From positions 62,001-126,000 of the forward strand of contig NZ_SJZJ01000001.1 of assembly GCF_004337475.1 (NCBI RefSeq): a DNA stretch of 64,000 bases. The letters run 5' to 3'. The translations under genes and the position numbers were made by a program. Below the pieces are notes generated by a model. The model was given only the letters and a program-made list of their open reading frames with translations. It did not search any database and was not told the DNA's origin. Positions 45,827-55,652 of this stretch are shown one piece after another. Position 1 is the first letter of the stretch. Each line of letters starts with the position of its first letter. The DNA comes from Nocardioides jejuensis. GTDB lineage: Bacteria; Actinomycetota; Actinomycetes; Propionibacteriales; Nocardioidaceae.

Positions 45827-46753
45827 TCAGAAGAGGGCGGAGGCGAGGTTCTGCCGGCCACGCAGCACGCGCGGGTCCTCGTTGCCGACCGCGGCGAAGA
45901 GGCCGATCAGGTGCTCCCGGGCCTTCGCGCGCTCGTCGCCGGCCGTGCGGGCTACGAGCCGGACCAGGCGGTTGAACGCGTCGTCGACGTGACCACCGAG
46001 GAGGTCGAGGTCGGCGACCAGCGTCTGGGCCTCGATGTCGTCGGGGTTCTCGGCGGCCGCGGTCCGGGCGGCGCCGAGGTCCACGTCCTTGGTCCGCTGG
46101 AGGACCTTCGCCATCGCCAGCCCGGCGGCTGCCTCGACGTCGGCCGGGTTGCCCGTGACGAGCTTCTCGTACTCCGCGACAGCGGCGTCGATGTCGCCGG
46201 CCTCGAGCGCAGCCTGGGCAGGCGCGTAGCGCGGGTCCACGGCGTCCTCGTCGCCCTCGACCACGGTGGAACGCGGCTGGTGGCGCTGCGTGATGCCCTG
46301 CGCGGTGAGCTGCTGGGACATCGTCTGGAGCAGGGTGTCGATCTCCTCGCGGACGAGCAGGCCGGTGATCGGCTGAGTCACCGGGCGACCGTCGAGCAGG
46401 ATCAGCATCAGCGGCACGGTCGGGATCTGCATCGCCTGGGCCAGCTGAGGGTTCGCGTCGACGTCGACGAGGCCGCAGAGGAACCGGCCCTCGTAGCCCT
46501 CGATCGCCGCCGCGACGTCTTCGGCGTACGCCGCGGTCTCGGGCGAGCGGTCCGGCGCGAAGAAGGCGAGGACCACGGGCGCGTGCATCGACGCCTCGAG
46601 CACACCCTGGAAGTTCTGCTCGTCGACCGTCACGGCATAGGCACCGGCAATGCCACCGGCTGCAGCGTCACCGGCCGGAGCGGCGGCAGCCGCCGGCCGC
46701 TTGAGCGCGGAGAGGTCGATGGCACCAGGACGGGAGAACGGCTGCTGCGTCAT
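45827..46753 (-). CDS. Thioredoxin-fold plus TPR protein (CnoX/YbbN-like)
   Basis: A 308-residue protein. After an alanine-rich N terminus, residues ~55-165 form a thioredoxin fold (VVLAFFAPDRSPETAAYAED... IPTVPLMLILLDG, with the cis-Pro), but SPET replaces the CxxC site, so it is not an oxidoreductase. Residues ~195-305 are TPR-like (ALEAGDIDAAVAEYEKL). This is the build of CnoX/YbbN holdases that hand clients to chaperonins. ATG 46753. Confidence 0.9.
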   Translation of the reverse strand: MTQQPFSRPGAIDLSALKRPAAAAAPAGDAAAGGIAGAYAVTVDEQNFQGVLEASMHAPVVLAFFAPDRSPETAAYAEDVAAAIEGYEGRFLCGLVDVDANPQLAQAMQIPTVPLMLILLDGRPVTQPITGLLVREEIDTLLQTMSQQLTAQGITQRHQPRSTVVEGDEDAVDPRYAPAQAALEAGDIDAAVAEYEKLVTGNPADVEAAAGLAMAKVLQRTKDVDLGAARTAAAENPDDIEAQTLVADLDLLGGHVDDAFNRLVRLVARTAGDERAKAREHLIGLFAAVGNEDPRVLRGRQNLASALF

Positions 46754-46781
46754 GCCCCCATCCTTCCAAACAGCGCCAGCC

Positions 46782-47300
46782 TCAGTTGACCGAGGGTCGC
46801 AGTCCGGCGCGGGCGACCACACGCTGGATGGCCAGGTCGCGGGCGTCGGGACGGGCGACGTACCGAATGTCGCGGAGACCCTGCTCCTGGGCTGCGGACT
46901 CGAAGACGAAGTGGCCGAAGCCGAGCATGCGGCCGTGGAGCGGCTTGCGCACCGTGATGTCGAGGATCCGGCTCAGCGGCATGGTGGCGACCTGCTGGCC
47001 CAGGACCCCGCGCACGCGGAAGACCCGCATGTTCGTCACCACGAAGCGGTCCATGTGCTCCTCGAGGGCACGCCAACCGGCATGCAGGAGCACCACGACG
47101 GCCAGCACCATGGGCAGCCAGGCGATCTCGACCGAGACAAACGGCGTGGCGAGGAGCAGCGCCAGCGCGCCGAGCACCTCGAGCGCCGGGAAGAGGAAGA
47201 CCACCCAGTGGTGGCCGACCTCGTCGACGATGACCTCGCCCTCGTCGCGGAGGAGGTGCTTGCCGATGTCGGGATCGGTCAGCCGCCGGGCGAAGCCCAT
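46782..47300 (-). CDS. PH domain-containing membrane protein
   Basis: A 172-residue protein with two membrane helices (HWVVFLFPALEVLGALALLLA; AWLPMVLAVVVLLHAGW) and a bacterial PH-like domain (DRFVVTNMRVFRVRGVLGQQVATMPLSRILDITV). Family well defined, role in the envelope unclear. Follows a small membrane gene by 10 bases and precedes the thioredoxin-TPR gene by 28. Confidence 0.9.
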   Translation of the reverse strand: MGFARRLTDPDIGKHLLRDEGEVIVDEVGHHWVVFLFPALEVLGALALLLATPFVSVEIAWLPMVLAVVVLLHAGWRALEEHMDRFVVTNMRVFRVRGVLGQQVATMPLSRILDITVRKPLHGRMLGFGHFVFESAAQEQGLRDIRYVARPDARDLAIQRVVARAGLRPSVN

Positions 47301-47310
47301 CGGTCCCGGC

Positions 47311-47487
47311 TCACTTCGAGGAGAGCGACTGGACGAACGAGATGATCGAGTTGAAGAGCTGCTGGGTCACGTCCCAGCCCTTCTGTCCGAACGTCGAAGC
47401 GACGTCGGCAAGACCCTGCGGGTCCTGGAACAGCCAGAACGCGATGAACAGCGCTCCGACCAGCAGGATCAGCTTCTTGAGGTTCAT
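47311..47487 (-). CDS. Small membrane-associated protein
   Basis: A 58-residue protein: N-terminal helix (LILLVGALFIAFWLF) and an amphipathic C-terminal helix (VTQQLFNSIISFVQSLSSK). ATG 47487 (MNLKKLILLV) is the natural start. Likely first gene of the unit with the PH and thioredoxin-TPR genes. Function unknown. Confidence 0.75.
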   Translation of the reverse strand: MNLKKLILLVGALFIAFWLFQDPQGLADVASTFGQKGWDVTQQLFNSIISFVQSLSSK

Positions 47488-47607
47488 GCTCTCCGTCGTC
47501 CTCACGTCCCGGGATGCGTGCCCCGGACCGGGCGCACACTTCTACGCCTCATTGGTAACACCAGTCCCATGCGTACGCTCGGAGGCTCGCCGCCAACCGG
47601 CGCGCGG

Positions 47608-48609
47608 TCAGGCCAGCAGCTCGTCGGCAGCGGTGTACGGGTCGAGCTCCCCGGTCGCCACCCGCGCGGCGAGGACGTCGAGCTCGGCGCTGCCGGAGAC
47701 GGCGCCCCAGCGGCGCCGCAGCTCGCCCAGGGCGATCTCCTCGACCTCCACCCGGGCCCGCCTCACCCGCCGCCTGGCGAGCTCGCCGGTCGACACGAGG
47801 AACGCACGGTGCTCCGCGATCGCCTCGACCACCTCGGCAACACCGGTCCCCTGCTGGGCGACGGTCTTCAGGATCGGCCGCTTCCACACGGTGCCGGGAG
47901 GGCCCGCGATCGCAGCCGAGAGGTTGAGCATGCCGCGCAGGTCGCGGCTGACCTGGGCCGCGCCGTCGCGGTCGGCCTTGTTGACGACGTAGATGTCGCC
48001 GATCTCCAGGATGCCGGCCTTCGCGGCCTGGATGCCGTCACCCATGCCGGGTGCCAGCAGCACCAGCGTCGTGTCGGCGAGGCCCGCCACCTCGACCTCG
48101 CTCTGCCCGACGCCTACCGTCTCCACGAGGATCGTGTCGAAGCCGGCCGCATCGAGGACGCGTAGCGCCTGCGGCGTCGCCCAGGACAGGCCGCCGAGGT
48201 GGCCGCGCGAGGCCATCGAGCGGATGTAGACGTCGGGGTCGGTCGCGTGCTCGGACATGCGCACGCGGTCGCCGAGCAGCGCTCCCCCGGAGAACGGCGA
48301 GGAGGGGTCGACCGCGAGCACGGCGACGCGCTGCCCCTGCTTGCGCAGCTCGGTGACCAACGCGGACGTGGACGTCGACTTGCCGACGCCCGGCGATCCG
48401 GTCAGGCCGACGATCCGGGCATGGCCCGTGTGCGGCGCCAGCGCCGCCATGACCTCGCGCAGCAGCGGCGAGGCCTCCTCGACCAGCGTGATCAGCCGGG
48501 CGATGGCGCGGGGCGACCCGGCACGCGCCTGCTCGATGAGCTGGGGAACGGCAACGGCCGACCGACCCGAGGGTCGGCCGGCCGTTGCGGTGTTCAGGCT
48601 GTCGTTCAC
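47608..48609 (-). CDS. meaB: MeaB-type GTPase for methylmalonyl-CoA mutase
   Basis: A 333-residue G3E-family GTPase: Walker A GSPGVGKS near residue 72, [29 protein letters not shown] and VNKAD. It guards and loads B12-dependent acyl-CoA mutases. GTG 48609 overlaps the thiolase stop (GTGA), so the two are coupled. The mutase genes are not in this window. Confidence 0.95.
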   Translation of the reverse strand: MNDSLNTATAGRPSGRSAVAVPQLIEQARAGSPRAIARLITLVEEASPLLREVMAALAPHTGHARIVGLTGSPGVGKSTSTSALVTELRKQGQRVAVLAVDPSSPFSGGALLGDRVRMSEHATDPDVYIRSMASRGHLGGLSWATPQALRVLDAAGFDTILVETVGVGQSEVEVAGLADTTLVLLAPGMGDGIQAAKAGILEIGDIYVVNKADRDGAAQVSRDLRGMLNLSAAIAGPPGTVWKRPILKTVAQQGTGVAEVVEAIAEHRAFLVSTGELARRRVRRARVEVEEIALGELRRRWGAVSGSAELDVLAARVATGELDPYTAADELLA

Positions 48610-49793
48610 GCCTGGGCGTTGACCCGGACGATCATCGCGTCACCCTGGCCGCCACCGCCACAGAGGGCAGCGGCACCGAGGCCGCCACCGCGGCGCTTCA
48701 GCTCGTTGGCGACGTGGAGCACGACGCGCGTGCCCGACATGCCGAGCGGGTGACCGAGGGCGATGGCGCCACCGTTGACGTTGACGATGTCCTCGGAGAT
48801 GCCGAGCTGCGCAGCGGAGGCCATGCCGACCGCGGCGAACGCCTCGTTGAACTCGACCAGGTCGAGGTCGGCGGCGGTGAGGCCGGCCTTCTCGAGCGCC
48901 TTGGCGGTCGAGGAGGCGGGCTGCAGCTGGAGGGTCGAGTCCGGACCGGCGGTCTGGCCGACGGAGACGATCTCGGCGAGGTAGTCGAGGCCGAGCTCCT
49001 CGGCCTTCGCCTTGCTCATCACGACGACAGCGGCAGCACCGTCGGAGATCTGCGAGGCAGAACCAGCGGTGATGGAGCCGTCCTTGGCGACCGGACGCAG
49101 GCCGGCGAGCGACTCGACGGTCGTGTCGCCACGGACGCCCTCGTCGGCGGAGACGACGACGTCGCCGCGACGCGAGGAGATGGTGACCGGGACGATCTCG
49201 TCGTCGAAGACGCCGTTCTTCTGGGCCGCGGCCGCACGCTGGTGCGACTGGGCCGAGAAGGCGTCCATCTGCTCACGGGTGAACTTGTCCGAGGCGGCGT
49301 TGCACGCGTCGGTCAGGTTGATCATGGCCTGCTTGGTGAAGACGTCGGTGAGGGCGTCGTTGACCAGCGAGTCGATGAGGGTGGTGTCGCCGTACTTGAA
49401 GCCGTCACGCGACTTCGGCAGGACGTGCGGGGCGTTGGTCATGGACTCCATGCCACCCGCGACGACGATCTCGGCCTCGCCGGAGATGATCATCTGCGAG
49501 GCCTGGGCGATCGCGTTGAGACCGGAGAGACACACCTTGTTGGTGGTGATGGTCGGGACGCTCATCGGGATGCCCGCGCCGACCGCGGCGACGCGCGCCG
49601 GGTTCTGGCCGGCACCGGCCTGGACGACCTGACCCATGATCACGTAGTCGACCTGCTCCGGCGAGACGCCGGCCTTCTCGAGAGCGCCCTTGATGGCGAC
49701 CGAGCCGAGCTCAGCAGCCGAGAGCGACGAGAGGCCACCAAGAAGGCGACCGATCGGGGTGCGCGCACCCGCGACGATGACAGTTCCGGACAT
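48606..49793 (-). CDS. Acetyl-CoA C-acetyltransferase (thiolase)
   Basis: A 395-residue thiolase with the nucleophilic cysteine in [10 protein letters not shown], the GHPLGMSG histidine and the C-terminal CGGGGQGDA cysteine. It condenses two acetyl-CoA or cleaves acetoacetyl-CoA. ATG 49793 has a strong ribosome site (GGAGGGAC). Divergent from the epimerase gene with 155 bp between. Confidence 0.96.
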   Translation of the reverse strand: MSGTVIVAGARTPIGRLLGGLSSLSAAELGSVAIKGALEKAGVSPEQVDYVIMGQVVQAGAGQNPARVAAVGAGIPMSVPTITTNKVCLSGLNAIAQASQMIISGEAEIVVAGGMESMTNAPHVLPKSRDGFKYGDTTLIDSLVNDALTDVFTKQAMINLTDACNAASDKFTREQMDAFSAQSHQRAAAAQKNGVFDDEIVPVTISSRRGDVVVSADEGVRGDTTVESLAGLRPVAKDGSITAGSASQISDGAAAVVVMSKAKAEELGLDYLAEIVSVGQTAGPDSTLQLQPASSTAKALEKAGLTAADLDLVEFNEAFAAVGMASAAQLGISEDIVNVNGGAIALGHPLGMSGTRVVLHVANELKRRGGGLGAAALCGGGGQGDAMIVRVNAQA

Positions 49794-49948
49794 GAAAGTC
49801 CCTCCTGAAGCGAAATCTGTGAACAGATCGAGCGTAGTCCTCGCCTGGCACCCCGAGACAGGTGACTGGGATGTGGACCCCGTCACGGTGTCCGTGACAG
49901 GACGTCCGCGAACGGCGCTCCCCCGCGCGGTTGGGGCAGGATGACCCC

Positions 49949-50395
49949 ATGACCCTCGAGATTCCCGAGCACCTGTTCATCGCCATCGACCACGTCGGCA
50001 TCGCCGTGCCGGACCTCGATGAGGCGATCGCCTTCTACACCGAGAAGTTCGGCATGAAGGTCGCCCACGAAGAGACCAACGAGGAGCAGGGCGTCCGTGA
50101 GGCCATGGTCGCCGTCGGCGACACCGGCTCCCACATCCAGCTCCTGGCCCCCCTCTCCCCCGACACGACCATCGGCAAGTTCCTCGCCAAGTCGGGCCCG
50201 GGCCTCCAGCAGCTCGCCTACCGCGTCACCGACATCGATGCCGTCTCCGCGATCCTCCGCGAGCGTGGCCTGCGCCTGCTGTACCCGGAGCCGAAGCGCG
50301 GCACGTCCGACTCGCGCGTCAACTTCATCCACCCGAAGGACGCCGGTGGCGTGCTCGTCGAGCTCGTCGAGCCGAACCCGAACGCGCACCACTGA
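49949..50395 (+). CDS. mce: Methylmalonyl-CoA epimerase
   Basis: A 148-residue vicinal-oxygen-chelate protein: [36 protein letters not shown] and GVLVELVEP carry the metal His/Gln/Glu ligands. It interconverts (R)- and (S)-methylmalonyl-CoA. ATG 49949 ([10 protein letters not shown]), with an alternative in-frame start 18 bases upstream. Precedes ccr by 162 bp. Confidence 0.96.
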   Translation: MTLEIPEHLFIAIDHVGIAVPDLDEAIAFYTEKFGMKVAHEETNEEQGVREAMVAVGDTGSHIQLLAPLSPDTTIGKFLAKSGPGLQQLAYRVTDIDAVSAILRERGLRLLYPEPKRGTSDSRVNFIHPKDAGGVLVELVEPNPNAHH

Positions 50396-50399
50396 TCCA

Positions 50400-50417
50400 C
50401 TGCAGGGAAACCTGCAG
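50400..50417. terminator. Hairpin with GAAA tetraloop after mce
   Basis: CTGCAGG-GAAA-CCTGCAG, a perfect 7-bp stem with a GAAA loop, 4 bases after the epimerase stop, followed by AAATG. It may end or attenuate mce transcription before the ccr promoter; no U tract. Confidence 0.45.
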
Positions 50418-50557
50418 AAATGACCGCTTGAAGACTCCTTCATGCCGGTCTGAGACGTCGCGCACAGCCTCCCCCGTGAGGCCGTGCGCGCGCTTATGCT
50501 TCGCCCCAATCAACGCTGGCAACACCGCCGTACCTGAGATCACAGGGAGTCAACCCA

Positions 50558-51895
50558 GTGCAGAACATCCTCGACGCGATCCTGGCCGAAGCACCGGCCG
50601 CGGAGTTCGCGAACCTCGAGCTTCCCGAGTCGTACCGCGCCGTCACCGTCCACAAGGACGAGGTCGACATGTTCGAGGGCGTCAAGTCCCGCGACAAGGA
50701 CCCGCGCAAGTCGCTGCACCTCGACGAGGTCCCGATGCCCGAGCTCGGCCCGGGCGAGGCGATCGTCGCCGTCATGGCGTCGGCCATCAACTACAACACC
50801 GTCTGGACCTCGATCTTCGAGCCGGTCTCGACGTTCGGCTTCCTCGAGCGCTACGGCAAGGAGTCGGCGCTCGGCGCCCGTCACAACCTGCCGTACCACA
50901 TCGTCGGCTCCGACCTGTCCGGTGTCGTCCTCGCCGTGGGCGCGGGCGTCACCAAGTGGAAGGCCGGCGACCGCGTCGTCGCGCACTGCCTCTCGGTCGA
51001 GCTCGAGGCCCCCGACGGCCACAACGACACGATGATGGACCCCTCGCAGCGCATCTGGGGCTTCGAGACCAACTTCGGCGGCCTCGCCGACGTCGCCATG
51101 GTCAAGGCCAACCAGCTCATGCCGAAGCCGGAGCACCTCACGTGGGAGGAGGCCGCTTCGCCGGGCCTCGTCAACTCCACCGCCTACCGCCAGCTCGTCT
51201 CCAAGAACGGCGGCGGCATGAAGCAGGGCGACAACGTCCTGATCTGGGGCGCCTCTGGTGGTCTCGGTGGCTTCGCCACGCAGTACGCCCTCAACGGTGG
51301 CGCCAACCCGGTCTGTGTCGTCTCCAACGAGGAGAAGGCCCAGATCGTCCGCAACATGGGTGCGGAGATGATCATCAACCGCTCCGAGCTCGCTCCGAAG
51401 TTCTGGAACGAGGAGGGCACCAAGCAGGACCCGCGCGAGTGGAAGCGCTTCGGCGCGGCCATCCGTGAGCTCACCGGCGGCGAGGACATCGACATCGTCT
51501 TCGAGCACCCGGGCCGCGAGACCTTCGGTGCGTCGGTCTTCGTCACCCGCAAGGGCGGCACCATCACCACCTGCGCCTCGACCTCGGGCTACATGCACGA
51601 GTACGACAACCGCTACCTGTGGATGAACCTCAAGAAGATCATCTCCTCGCACTTCGCCAACTACCGCGAGTCGTGGGAGGCCAACCGCCTCATCGCGCAG
51701 GGCAAGATCCACCCGACCCTGTCGAAGGTCTACTCCCTCGACGAGGTCGGCCAGGCCGCGCTCGACGTGCACCACAACAAGCACCAGGGCAAGGTCGGCG
51801 TTCTCGCCCTCGCCCCGGAGGAGGGCCTCGGCGTGAAGAACGAGGAGCTCCGCGCCAAGCACCTCGACAAGATCAACCTGTTCCGCGGCATCTGA
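50558..51895 (+). CDS. ccr: Crotonyl-CoA carboxylase/reductase
   Basis: A 445-residue zinc-free medium-chain reductase of the Ccr type: ASAINYNTVWTS near the N-terminal third, SDLSGVVLAVG, WGASGGLGGFATQYAL, then VFEHPGRETFG and the C-terminal GKIHPTLSKVYSL. It reductively carboxylates crotonyl-CoA to ethylmalonyl-CoA. GTG 50558 with upstream ribosome site CAGGGAG. Its presence with epimerase, thiolase and meaB points to ethylmalonyl-CoA pathway or extender-unit supply. Confidence 0.96.
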   Translation: MQNILDAILAEAPAAEFANLELPESYRAVTVHKDEVDMFEGVKSRDKDPRKSLHLDEVPMPELGPGEAIVAVMASAINYNTVWTSIFEPVSTFGFLERYGKESALGARHNLPYHIVGSDLSGVVLAVGAGVTKWKAGDRVVAHCLSVELEAPDGHNDTMMDPSQRIWGFETNFGGLADVAMVKANQLMPKPEHLTWEEAASPGLVNSTAYRQLVSKNGGGMKQGDNVLIWGASGGLGGFATQYALNGGANPVCVVSNEEKAQIVRNMGAEMIINRSELAPKFWNEEGTKQDPREWKRFGAAIRELTGGEDIDIVFEHPGRETFGASVFVTRKGGTITTCASTSGYMHEYDNRYLWMNLKKIISSHFANYRESWEANRLIAQGKIHPTLSKVYSLDEVGQAALDVHHNKHQGKVGVLALAPEEGLGVKNEELRAKHLDKINLFRGI

Positions 51896-51910
51896 TCGCA
51901 GAACGCAGCG

Positions 51911-51941
51911 AACGCCCCCGCCGGTCACCGGCGGGGGCGTT
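51911..51941. terminator. Strong bidirectional terminator hairpin
   Basis: AACGCCCCCGCCGG and CCGGCGGGGGCGTT pair over 14 bp with a 3-base loop, between the convergent ccr and FAD oxidoreductase genes; TCGTCGTT follows on the plus strand. Confidence 0.85.
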
Positions 51942-51954
51942 CGTCGTTCCGGCA

Positions 51955-53322
51955 TCACGCGTGCTGCAACGTCTCCTGTACGACGGCCGCGCCTCGTCGA
52001 GCGTTGCGGCGGCTCCCGTTGATGCTGTCGTTGAATCGGTCGATGGCCCAGATGGTGCGGAGGCCGGGTCGGCCCATCATCATCGGCCGGGGGAACTTCG
52101 GCTTCGCCTGCCACAGGGTCTGCAGGTCCGCGTGGCGTACACCGTCGACGATGTGGTCGGCGATCATCGTGCCGACGTACGGCGCCTGGGCGAGGCCGTG
52201 ACCATTACAGGCGATCGAGTAGTGGATGTCGTCCCCGATCTGACCTGCCAGCGGGAGCCACGACGAAGTGATCGCGATCCAGCCACCCCAGGCACGCTCG
52301 ATGGCGACGTCCGCGAGCGAGGGGAACCGGGTCTCGAAGGCCCGGGCCAGCTCCTCGACGATGCCCCGGTCCGGGACCTTCTCGGCGGGGAGCGGATAGC
52401 TCGTGCCCCGCTCCAGCCGACGTACGCCGAAGACGATCGTGTTGCGCGGGGTCAGCCGGTAGTTCTCCATGATCGCGTGCTGGGTGACCAGACCCATGCC
52501 GCTCGTCCACCCGAGGGCGGCGATGCGCGCCGGGTCGATCGGCTCGGTCTCGACCTCCATGACGTAGATCGGCACGGAGAGGTGCTTCGGGGTGATGTCC
52601 CACTCCCCCGCGAAGGCGTTGGTCGCCAGCACGACGTGGTCCGCGCGCACCGTGCCCTGCGGCGTGGTGACGACGACCTGGCCCGCCTCGCGGCGGACGC
52701 CGGTGACCTTCGTCTGCTCGAAGACGCGCGACGGCGTCCCGAGCAGCACCCGGCGCATGCCGAGCGTGAACTTCCCGGGGTTCATCCGACCGCCGATGAC
52801 CTCGCGCATGCCGCCGACGAAGCCGCGCGGGATGCCGAGCTCGGCCGAGGTGCCGACCTGGACGTGGCCACCGGCCCGGGTGACGATCTTCGCCACGCGG
52901 CGTACGCGTCCCATCTGGCCACGCGAGACGGCGGCGAAGGCGTTGCCGGTCGCCTCGTACTCGCAGTCGATGTCGTGCTTCGCGATGAACTCCTCGACAT
53001 GCCGCGCAGCGTGCTCCGCCAGCCGCATCATCCCCGGCATCTTCTTGCGCGACAGCAGGTTGAGCAGCTGGAGGTCACCGCCAGGCGCGCCGGCGAGCTG
53101 ACCAGCGTTGCGCGAGCTGGAGCCGTGTCCGCAGAACTCCGCCTCGAGGAGGACCACGTCCTGCCCGCGCTCCGCCAGGCGCAGCGCAGTCGACATCCCG
53201 TTGATGCCGCCTCCGATCACCACGACCTGGCAGTCCTGCTCGCCGGTGAGGGCGGGCTGGAGATCGCGGGGCGGGTCGACCCAGCCACTGAAGGTGCAGT
53301 AGGTGACGTTGTCGGTCTTCAT
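51955..53322 (-). CDS. FAD-dependent amine oxidoreductase (PuuB-like)
   Basis: A 455-residue DAO-superfamily flavoenzyme: Rossmann VVVIGGGINGMSTALRLAERG near residue 33-52, a flavin-site GHGSSSRNAGQLAG, and a C-terminal SIACNGHGLAQAP. The SRNAG-type segment and length fit gamma-glutamylputrescine oxidase and related enzymes that oxidise glutamylated amines to aldehydes. Third gene of the unit MFS-membrane protein-oxidase; context with GS-like and PuuD-like genes supports the amine role. Confidence 0.87.
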   Translation of the reverse strand: MKTDNVTYCTFSGWVDPPRDLQPALTGEQDCQVVVIGGGINGMSTALRLAERGQDVVLLEAEFCGHGSSSRNAGQLAGAPGGDLQLLNLLSRKKMPGMMRLAEHAARHVEEFIAKHDIDCEYEATGNAFAAVSRGQMGRVRRVAKIVTRAGGHVQVGTSAELGIPRGFVGGMREVIGGRMNPGKFTLGMRRVLLGTPSRVFEQTKVTGVRREAGQVVVTTPQGTVRADHVVLATNAFAGEWDITPKHLSVPIYVMEVETEPIDPARIAALGWTSGMGLVTQHAIMENYRLTPRNTIVFGVRRLERGTSYPLPAEKVPDRGIVEELARAFETRFPSLADVAIERAWGGWIAITSSWLPLAGQIGDDIHYSIACNGHGLAQAPYVGTMIADHIVDGVRHADLQTLWQAKPKFPRPMMMGRPGLRTIWAIDRFNDSINGSRRNARRGAAVVQETLQHA

Positions 53323-53355
53323 GGTGTTCCTCCTGGAGTGTTGAGCAGCTGGTGC

Positions 53356-54048
53356 TCAGGCGTGGACTGCCTGAGCCGCGGATGCCGGCTCAAGTCCGCG
53401 AGCGACGTTGTGGTCGTGCAGGGCCTTGTAGCCGCGGAAGTACGCGAGTTCCTGAAGTCCCCAGACCGTCAGAGCGAAGATGTAGAACCCCGTCCGGTAC
53501 TCGTCGTCCGGGAAGGGGAAGAAGTTGTACGTCCACGCGACGACCACAGCCGCCAGGGTTGCGACGCCGGTGAACGCAGCGGCAGAGGTCGCGCGGATCT
53601 TCCACAGGCGCCACGAGAAGTACACGAAGAACACCGTGGCCAGCGCGTTCACGACGACATAGAAGGTGGCGGGGCCGACGTACAGGTGGTGTTCGTCCTT
53701 GAACTGACCGAGGTACACGCCGATAACCACGGCGAGCGCGAAGGAGCCGATCTCGACGGGCAGGCTCGCCACGTAGCGGTGGGTCACGCGCATCAGACCC
53801 AGGACCGCGATCAGCGTGATGCCGACCCCGCGCGAGAAGGCGTCGAAGAAGAACGCGATCTCGTAAAGGGGGCCGTGGAGCGGACCGCCAAGCAGCGTCC
53901 ACACCAGGAAGTTGGTCCCCGAGGTCGCCACACAGAACCATTCCAGGCCCAGCAGATAGTTGTGGTGCTCACGAATGAAGCGCCAGCCGTAGCGGAAGCC
54001 GGCGAAGATCATGAACAGATCGGCGACGAGGAAGAGAAGCTCTTTCAT
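53356..54048 (-). CDS. Seven-helix membrane protein, unknown
   Basis: A 230-residue protein with about seven transmembrane helices; motifs such as YLLGLEWFCVATSGTNF and ALYEIAFFFDAFSRGVG-like stretches with several charged residues near helix ends, no family recognised. It is 27 bases after the MFS gene and 33 before the oxidoreductase, so it may help take up or sense the substrate. Confidence 0.8.
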   Translation of the reverse strand: MKELLFLVADLFMIFAGFRYGWRFIREHHNYLLGLEWFCVATSGTNFLVWTLLGGPLHGPLYEIAFFFDAFSRGVGITLIAVLGLMRVTHRYVASLPVEIGSFALAVVIGVYLGQFKDEHHLYVGPATFYVVVNALATVFFVYFSWRLWKIRATSAAAFTGVATLAAVVVAWTYNFFPFPDDEYRTGFYIFALTVWGLQELAYFRGYKALHDHNVARGLEPASAAQAVHA

Positions 54049-54075
54049 GTCAGGTTCCTTCGTAGTGGGAGGGAC

Positions 54076-55539
54076 TCAGGCGGCGACGAGGCGTCGGCGG
54101 CTGCGGGCACGGGAGACCAGCACGGTCACCGCGGCGAGGACGGAGAGGACGGCGGCGAGCCAGTAGCCGGTTCCGTAAAGGCCCTTGGCAGCGACCTCGA
54201 GGCCGAGGCTCGGCACCGGGACCAGCTGGGCGCTGAGGGCGGCGCTGACCAGCGCCGTACCGAAGGCGAAGCCAACGGCCATGTACGTGCCAGCCACGCC
54301 GGCAGCCATGCCAGCCTTCTCCTCCGGCACGGCCAGCTGGACCATCGTGAAACCGGCCGCGTAGCCGATGCTGCAGCCAAGGCCCATCACGGCAGCACCG
54401 ACGAGGTACTGCCACTGGTGGTCGTGGGCGATGGCGAGCCAGGCGAGGCCGGCGGTGCTGATCAGGGCGCCGACGAGGAAGACCGGCACGCCCTTGCCCT
54501 GGGAGACGGGCCGGTCGACAGCCGCGCCGCCGATCAGGAAGGTGACCGCGAACGGCACCATCAGCCAGCCGGTCTGCAGGGCACTGAGGCCCAGGCCGTA
54601 GGCATCGTGGGGGCGGAGCAGCTCGGGGATGATCTGCACATAGGTGGACAGGAGCAGGAGGAACGCCGAGTTCACCGCGGCGAAGAGGGCGATGCAGATA
54701 CACGAGGCGGTGACCAGCGGCGACTTCATCAGGGCGACGTCGAAGACCGCCGAGGAGGAGCGGCGCTCGGCGCGGACCCACGCGATGCCGCCGACGATGC
54801 CGAGGACGAGCGGGATCAGCGCGCCGTTGCCCCAGACGAGACCCTGGGTCAGCGTGAGGAGGATGGCAGCGACCCAGCCGATCATCCAGACCGTCCCGAG
54901 GATGCCGATGCGGCCAGCGCGCTCGGCCGGCGGGAGGTGCGGGATCGCGATGAAGGCCACGACGGTGGTGACCGCGCAGACTCCCGTCAGGATGATGAAG
55001 AAGTCGCGCAGCGACAGCGTCTGCACGATGAAGCCACCGCCGATCATGCCGGCGACGATGCCGAGGCCGGTCGCGATGACCAGCACGGCGACACCGATGG
55101 TGATGCCGTCCTCACCGAGGTTGCGGCGCAGGAAGCCGAGCGGGAGGAGCTGTGCGGCACCTCCGAAGCCCATCAGGATGCAGCCCACGAGCAAGGTCGG
55201 GTACGAGTCGCCGATAGCGGGCACGAGAGCACCGAGGGTGAGGAAGGCTGCCGAGACCACGGAGGCGTTGCGGTCGCCGTACAGGTCCGCGAGCCGCGGC
55301 AGCAGGATGAAGCCGGCGCCGCCGCCGAGGGTCAGTGCCGTGTAGAGCCACGTCGTCTCGGCCACGGTCGCGAGGCCGTACTGCGACTGGATCACAGGCA
55401 ACAGTGGCGGCAGCACGAAGATGACCGCGTTCGTCAGCGTGATCATGAGGGCCGCGATGGCGATCAGCAGCCCCTTGCTCGGGGCGGGGCGCGTCGAGGC
55501 CGTGGCCTCGAGCCCTACCGACGGGTGGATCCCGGTCAT
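54076..55539 (-). CDS. MFS transporter
   Basis: A 487-residue transporter with about 14 transmembrane helices and the motif LPRLADLYGDRN after helix 2 (the usual G-x-x-x-D-R-x-G-R-type loop). Likely imports the amine or acid degraded by the cluster, or exports a drug; the context favours import. ATG 55539 (MTGIHPSVG). First gene of a leftward unit, with operator-like sequences upstream. Confidence 0.92.
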   Translation of the reverse strand: MTGIHPSVGLEATASTRPAPSKGLLIAIAALMITLTNAVIFVLPPLLPVIQSQYGLATVAETTWLYTALTLGGGAGFILLPRLADLYGDRNASVVSAAFLTLGALVPAIGDSYPTLLVGCILMGFGGAAQLLPLGFLRRNLGEDGITIGVAVLVIATGLGIVAGMIGGGFIVQTLSLRDFFIILTGVCAVTTVVAFIAIPHLPPAERAGRIGILGTVWMIGWVAAILLTLTQGLVWGNGALIPLVLGIVGGIAWVRAERRSSSAVFDVALMKSPLVTASCICIALFAAVNSAFLLLLSTYVQIIPELLRPHDAYGLGLSALQTGWLMVPFAVTFLIGGAAVDRPVSQGKGVPVFLVGALISTAGLAWLAIAHDHQWQYLVGAAVMGLGCSIGYAAGFTMVQLAVPEEKAGMAAGVAGTYMAVGFAFGTALVSAALSAQLVPVPSLGLEVAAKGLYGTGYWLAAVLSVLAAVTVLVSRARSRRRLVAA

Positions 55540-55652
55540 CTGGCTACTCCGATTTCTCTGCGGTCGGGACGGGCGTCCCGGTCCGGTGTGGACAGTCGGT
55601 CCGGTGCGCTGGTGGCGCATTCCTGTGACCCGGCTCTCACCGTAAGCCGAAG

